A DNA stretch of 16,380 nt from Acidimicrobiaceae bacterium (GTDB taxonomy: Bacteria > Actinomycetota > Acidimicrobiia > Acidimicrobiales > RAAP-2). A program made the translations under genes and the position numbers. Below the pieces are notes generated by a model, which searched no databases, had not been told where the DNA came from, and saw only the letters and a program-made list of their open reading frames with translations. Below are positions 14,125-16,380 of this stretch, in pieces. How positions within the stretch are numbered: the first letter of the stretch is position 1; each line of letters opens with the position of its first letter. The DNA lies in contig PLSY01000385.1 in the NCBI GenBank assembly GCA_003164275.1, positions 2,812 to 19,191 on the forward strand. Direction: 5' to 3'.

Positions 14125-14514
14125 ATGACCCGTCCCCGTCCGTCCGCCCCCCTCGCACTGGCTGGGCTCTTCACGGCCAGTGCGATCGTCCACCTCGTGC
14201 GACCGCAGTCCTTCGAGGCGATCATGCCGAGGTACATCCCGGCCCGCCAACACCGGGCCCTCATCTACGCCAGTGGCGTGCTGGAGCTTGCCTGCGCCTT
14301 CGGCCTAGCGAGGAAGAGGGCGTGGGCCTCGGCGGCCAGCACGGCAGTGTTGATCGCCGTCTTTCCAGCCAACGTCCAGATGGCATTGGATGCGGGATCG
14401 GGGAGGTTGCCCGGAGCCTCGGACAACCGGGTCGTTGCCTGGGGAAGGCTCCCACTCCAGGGTCTGATGATCTGGGCGGCTCGCCAAGGCCGTCCTGATC
14501 GCCAGGATGCCTAG
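14125..14514 (+). CDS. DoxX-like small membrane protein
   Basis: A 129-residue protein with four predicted membrane helices at about 8-24, 46-60, 67-84 and 105-119. ASAIVHLVRPQSFEAIMP after helix 1, SGVLELACAFGL in helix 2, VFPANVQMAL at the end of helix 3, and GRLPLQGLMIWAA in helix 4 are the recurring features of DoxX-related proteins (H[FL]V-P-x-x-F-x-x-I-x-P, SG-x-x-E-L, FPAN, RLPLQ). The frame is open from 14041, but ATG 14125 begins just before helix 1; no clear Shine-Dalgarno is seen. It is on the same strand as purU, with a 102-bp gap. The biochemical role of this subfamily is not defined. Confidence 0.82.
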   Translation: MTRPRPSAPLALAGLFTASAIVHLVRPQSFEAIMPRYIPARQHRALIYASGVLELACAFGLARKRAWASAASTAVLIAVFPANVQMALDAGSGRLPGASDNRVVAWGRLPLQGLMIWAARQGRPDRQDA

Positions 14515-14604
14515 GCGGATGAAGGGGTCGGTGGCCGGCAAGGCTGTGGGCTCCCCAACGGGCGGACGCCGGCCTCGGGGCGGCGTGGCCGACCGTGCAA
14601 CAGC

Positions 14605-14610
14605 CATGAT
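14605..14610 (+). promoter_or_regulatory. Candidate -10 box (CATGAT), leaderless purU
   Basis: CATGAT is followed by 6 nt and ATG 14617, and there is no Shine-Dalgarno. It is a weaker match than the TANNNT boxes elsewhere in the window because the first base is C. Confidence 0.35.
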
Positions 14611-14616
14611 GGTCGC

Positions 14617-15468
14617 ATGAGACGTTTCGTTCTAACCATGACCTGTCCGGACCGGACGGGCATCGTCGCCGCCGTGAGCAGCTTCATCGCTTCTCATGGC
14701 GGTTGGGTTGTAGAGGCCGCTCAGCACGGCGACTTGACGACCGGACAGTTCTTCCAGCGCATCGAGGTCCTGGCTGACAGCCTCCCCTTCGGCCCCGAGG
14801 AGTTCGGTCAGCGCTTCAGCGACGTGGCCGGGGAGTTCGAGCTCGACTGGCGGCTGAGCGACACCGATGTTCGCAAGCGGGTGGTGATCCTGGTGAGCCG
14901 CGAGGACCACTGCCTGGCCGATCTCCTCCATCGCTGGCGGAATGGGGATCTGCAGTGTGACATTCCGGCTGTCATCTCTAACCATCCCGACCTTCGACCA
15001 CTGGTCGAGTGGCACGGCATCAAGTTCGTCCACGCCCCAGTCACAGCCGACCGCAAGGCAGAGGCACTCTCCGAGGTGGCCTCAGTCTACGAGGAGGCTC
15101 AGGGCGACGTGATGGTGCTCGCCCGCTACATGCAGATGATCCCGGCCGATGTGTGCGAGCGATATCCCGGGCACATCATCAACATCCACCACAGCTTCCT
15201 GCCGTCGTTTGCCGGGGCGCGTCCGTATCACCAGGCATTCGAACGGGGGGTCAAGCTGATCGGCGCCACCTGTCACTACGTGACAGCGGAGCTCGACGCC
15301 GGGCCGATCATCGAGCAGGCCACCAGCAGGATCGACCACGGCGACACCGTCCAGGACCTGTTGCGCATCGGCCGTGACGTCGAGAGGTCGGTCCTCGCTC
15401 GTGGTCTGCGGTGGCACCTCGAAGACCGAGTGCTGTTGAACGGCAACCGGACGGTGGTCTTCGCGTAG
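14617..15468 (+). CDS. purU: Formyltetrahydrofolate deformylase
   Basis: A 283-residue cytoplasmic enzyme hydrolysing 10-formyl-tetrahydrofolate to tetrahydrofolate and formate, balancing one-carbon pools and feeding formate to PurT. An N-terminal ACT domain (about 1-80: VLTMTCPDRTGIVAAVSSFI, then QHGDLTTGQFFQRIE) is followed by a formyltransferase fold: KRVVILVSREDHCLADLL, VISNHPDLRPLVE, then VLARYMQMI. The catalytic triad is Asn189, His191 and Asp227, in HIINIHHSFLPSF and ELDAGPII, with the same spacing as the PurN Asn-His-Asp set. Length matches the family. ATG 14617 starts exactly at the ACT strand. In some bacteria purU sits with sarcosine or glycine metabolism genes; here no such neighbour is seen. 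Confidence 0.95.
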   Translation: MRRFVLTMTCPDRTGIVAAVSSFIASHGGWVVEAAQHGDLTTGQFFQRIEVLADSLPFGPEEFGQRFSDVAGEFELDWRLSDTDVRKRVVILVSREDHCLADLLHRWRNGDLQCDIPAVISNHPDLRPLVEWHGIKFVHAPVTADRKAEALSEVASVYEEAQGDVMVLARYMQMIPADVCERYPGHIINIHHSFLPSFAGARPYHQAFERGVKLIGATCHYVTAELDAGPIIEQATSRIDHGDTVQDLLRIGRDVERSVLARGLRWHLEDRVLLNGNRTVVFA

Positions 15469-15489
15469 CCGCCGAGCGTTGCCGGCGGC
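15468..15489 (+). terminator. GC-rich hairpin after purU
   Basis: GCCGCCG (15468-15474) pairs with CGGCGGC (15483-15489) over an 8-nt loop, starting at the purU stop codon. No T-run follows, so it is at best a GC-rich actinobacterial-style terminator. Confidence 0.35.
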
Positions 15490-15598
15490 GGACCCTGGAC
15501 TCGTATCCGGCCGGCCGGCTCGGTGCGGCGTGTGCCTGTCCCGATCGGGCATCGCCTAGCTGTAGCGACCTACCAGCTCGATCCCGGGGTGCCGATGG

Positions 15599-15604
15599 TA
15601 CGGT
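15599..15604 (+). promoter_or_regulatory. Candidate -10 box (TACGGT), leaderless PPOX gene
   Basis: TACGGT is followed by 7 nt and ATG 15612, with no Shine-Dalgarno. The spacing predicts a leaderless transcript. Confidence 0.5.
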
Positions 15605-15611
15605 CCGAGCC

Positions 15612-16079
15612 ATGGCCCGTACCATCGCTACCAACACCCACATCGACCGAAGTGGCTTGGAAGAGTTCATCCGTCCCCGACACAGTGCCATCGTGTGCAC
15701 GCAGCGGGCCGACGGGCGTCCCCAGATGTCACCGGTGACCATGGGGGTCGACACCGACGGCACCGTCCTCGTCGCCAGCTATCCGGAACGGGCCAAGGTC
15801 CACAACCTGCGAAAGCGCCCGTCGGTCGACGTCTGCGTGCTCTCAGACAACTTTGGCGGGGAATGGGTGCAGGTCTCCGGCACCGGGACGATCGTGGATC
15901 TGCCGGACGCAGTCGACGGTCTGGTGGCCTATTTCCGGTCCATCAGCGGGGAGCACCCCGACTGGGGGGAGTACCGCCAGGCCATGATCGACCAGGGCAA
16001 GGTCCTGATCCGGATAGACATCGAGAGCTGGGGCCCCATCAGCAAGGGGGGATTCCCGGCCCGTCTGGCCGACCAGTGA
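15612..16079 (+). CDS. PPOX-class (pyridoxamine 5'-phosphate oxidase-like) F420/flavin-binding protein
   Basis: A 155-residue split beta-barrel protein. LEEFIRPRHSAIVCTQRADG, then PQMSPVTMGVDTDGTVLVAS, form the first strands. PERAKVHNLRKRPSVDVCVL (about 58-77) is the K-x-x-NL-x-x-x-P-x-V cofactor-binding segment typical of PPOX-class F420-dependent enzymes, and EWVQVSGTGTIV follows. These small dimers use F420 or FMN to reduce diverse substrates, or serve as haem-degrading or biliverdin reductase relatives; the exact reaction is not visible. The frame is open upstream to 15411, inside purU, but ATG 15612 follows a TACGGT box and begins the homologous region. It is separated from purU by 143 bp, so it probably has its own transcript. 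Confidence 0.88.
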   Translation: MARTIATNTHIDRSGLEEFIRPRHSAIVCTQRADGRPQMSPVTMGVDTDGTVLVASYPERAKVHNLRKRPSVDVCVLSDNFGGEWVQVSGTGTIVDLPDAVDGLVAYFRSISGEHPDWGEYRQAMIDQGKVLIRIDIESWGPISKGGFPARLADQ

Positions 16080-16305
16080 TCCGAGGGGTCCCGGCGATCC
16101 CGGCCCGGCAACGACGCCCCTTCGTGCCCACCCGGCCTGAGCGTCGGTCGACCAGGGACTGAGGGGGAAGCGACATCAGTGCGTCGGCCCGGATAACCAC
16201 TGGGTGCGCCGTCGAGGGCAACCCCGGGGCCTTGCTGACCGCTCCGTGTGGGCTCGAAAACGGCGGGCAGGACGGCTGGTTCACCCTCTGTCTGGTGAAA
16301 ATGGC

Positions 16306-16342
16306 GAACGCCCCTCCCCGGGAAATCAGGGGAGGGGCGTTC
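16306..16342 (-). terminator. Intrinsic terminator downstream of the tRNA
   Basis: GAACGCCCCTCCCC (16306-16319) and GGGGAGGGGCGTTC (16329-16342) form a perfect 14-bp stem with a 9-nt loop. On the minus strand the stem is followed by GCCATTTTC, a short T-tract, while on the plus strand no T-run follows. It lies just 3' of the minus-strand tRNA and should end its transcript. Confidence 0.8.
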
Positions 16343-16359
16343 ACTCATGCCACCTACGG

Positions 16360-16380
16360 TGGAGGCGAAGGGACTCGAAC
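16360..16380 (-). tRNA. 3' end of a tRNA (partial; probably tRNA-Ser)
   Basis: Read on the minus strand, the edge shows TTCGAGT (T-loop), CCCTT (T-stem 3' half), CGCCTCC (acceptor 3' strand) and a discriminator A. CCG rather than CCA follows, so CCA would be added after transcription. The matching 5' acceptor strand would be GGAGGCG, common in bacterial tRNA-Ser, but the anticodon lies outside the window, so the identity is a guess. A strong terminator follows immediately. Confidence 0.75.

Noticed and set aside
13792..14253. 153-residue minus-strand frame opposite the DoxX-like gene
   Set aside because: No motif, no ribosome binding site, and it covers both the putative relics and the clear DoxX-like N-terminus.
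15929..16348. Minus-strand frames at the right edge
   Set aside because: They read through the terminator hairpin and antisense to the PPOX gene, with no protein features.
1..16380. CRISPR arrays, insertion sequences, integrases or phage genes
   Set aside because: No regularly spaced repeats, transposase motifs or terminal inverted repeats were seen.

Overview
The window is GC-rich, densely packed bacterial DNA of actinobacterial character. It encodes two enzymes of F420-linked superfamilies (a luciferase-like oxidoreductase and a PPOX-type protein) and an MpaB/DUF2236 oxygenase. Many genes overlap by 4 to 8 bp, GTG starts are used, and several genes have a TANNNT box 6-7 nt before the start codon and no Shine-Dalgarno sequence, which suggests leaderless mRNAs. 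An Acidimicrobiia-like Actinomycetota is my best guess, but it is an inference from gene content. No insertion sequence, phage gene, CRISPR array or origin was seen.

Layout. (1) 1-1541, plus: the 3' end of metY and all of metX, methionine biosynthesis, overlapping at GTGA. (2) 1560-2540, minus: a ketopantoate reductase. (3) 2643-3212, plus: an unnamed protein with a ribbon-helix-helix-like C-terminus behind an AT-rich upstream region with repeated TGTAAT words. (4) 3216-6407, minus: an efflux operon of a MarR regulator and two MFS transporters, preceded by a near-perfect 30-bp palindrome. (5) 6475-10042, minus: a five-gene block containing a small conserved hypothetical protein, three consecutive proteins each built from two YbjQ-like (DUF74) domains, and a PhnZ/MIOX-like HD-domain protein. 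(6) 10167-11132, plus: a luciferase-like oxidoreductase, divergent from block 5. (7) 11147-13321, minus: an MpaB-like oxygenase and an aminoglycoside-phosphotransferase-fold kinase. (8) 13322-14124: no intact gene, but likely remnants of a TMEM175-like channel and an arginase-family protein. (9) 14125-16079, plus: a DoxX-like membrane protein, purU and a PPOX-fold flavin/F420 enzyme. (10) The right edge holds the 3' end of a minus-strand tRNA and its terminator.

The best candidate for an undescribed system is block 5. The first four genes are translationally coupled, and three encode paralogous double YbjQ-domain proteins that have diverged from one another. The lead gene belongs to no family I can name, and an HD-domain metalloenzyme follows 20 bp downstream. 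Other points of interest are the MarR palindrome, the repeated TGTAAT words before the ribbon-helix-helix gene, the leaderless promoter pattern and the gene-decay zone at 13.6-14.06 kb.
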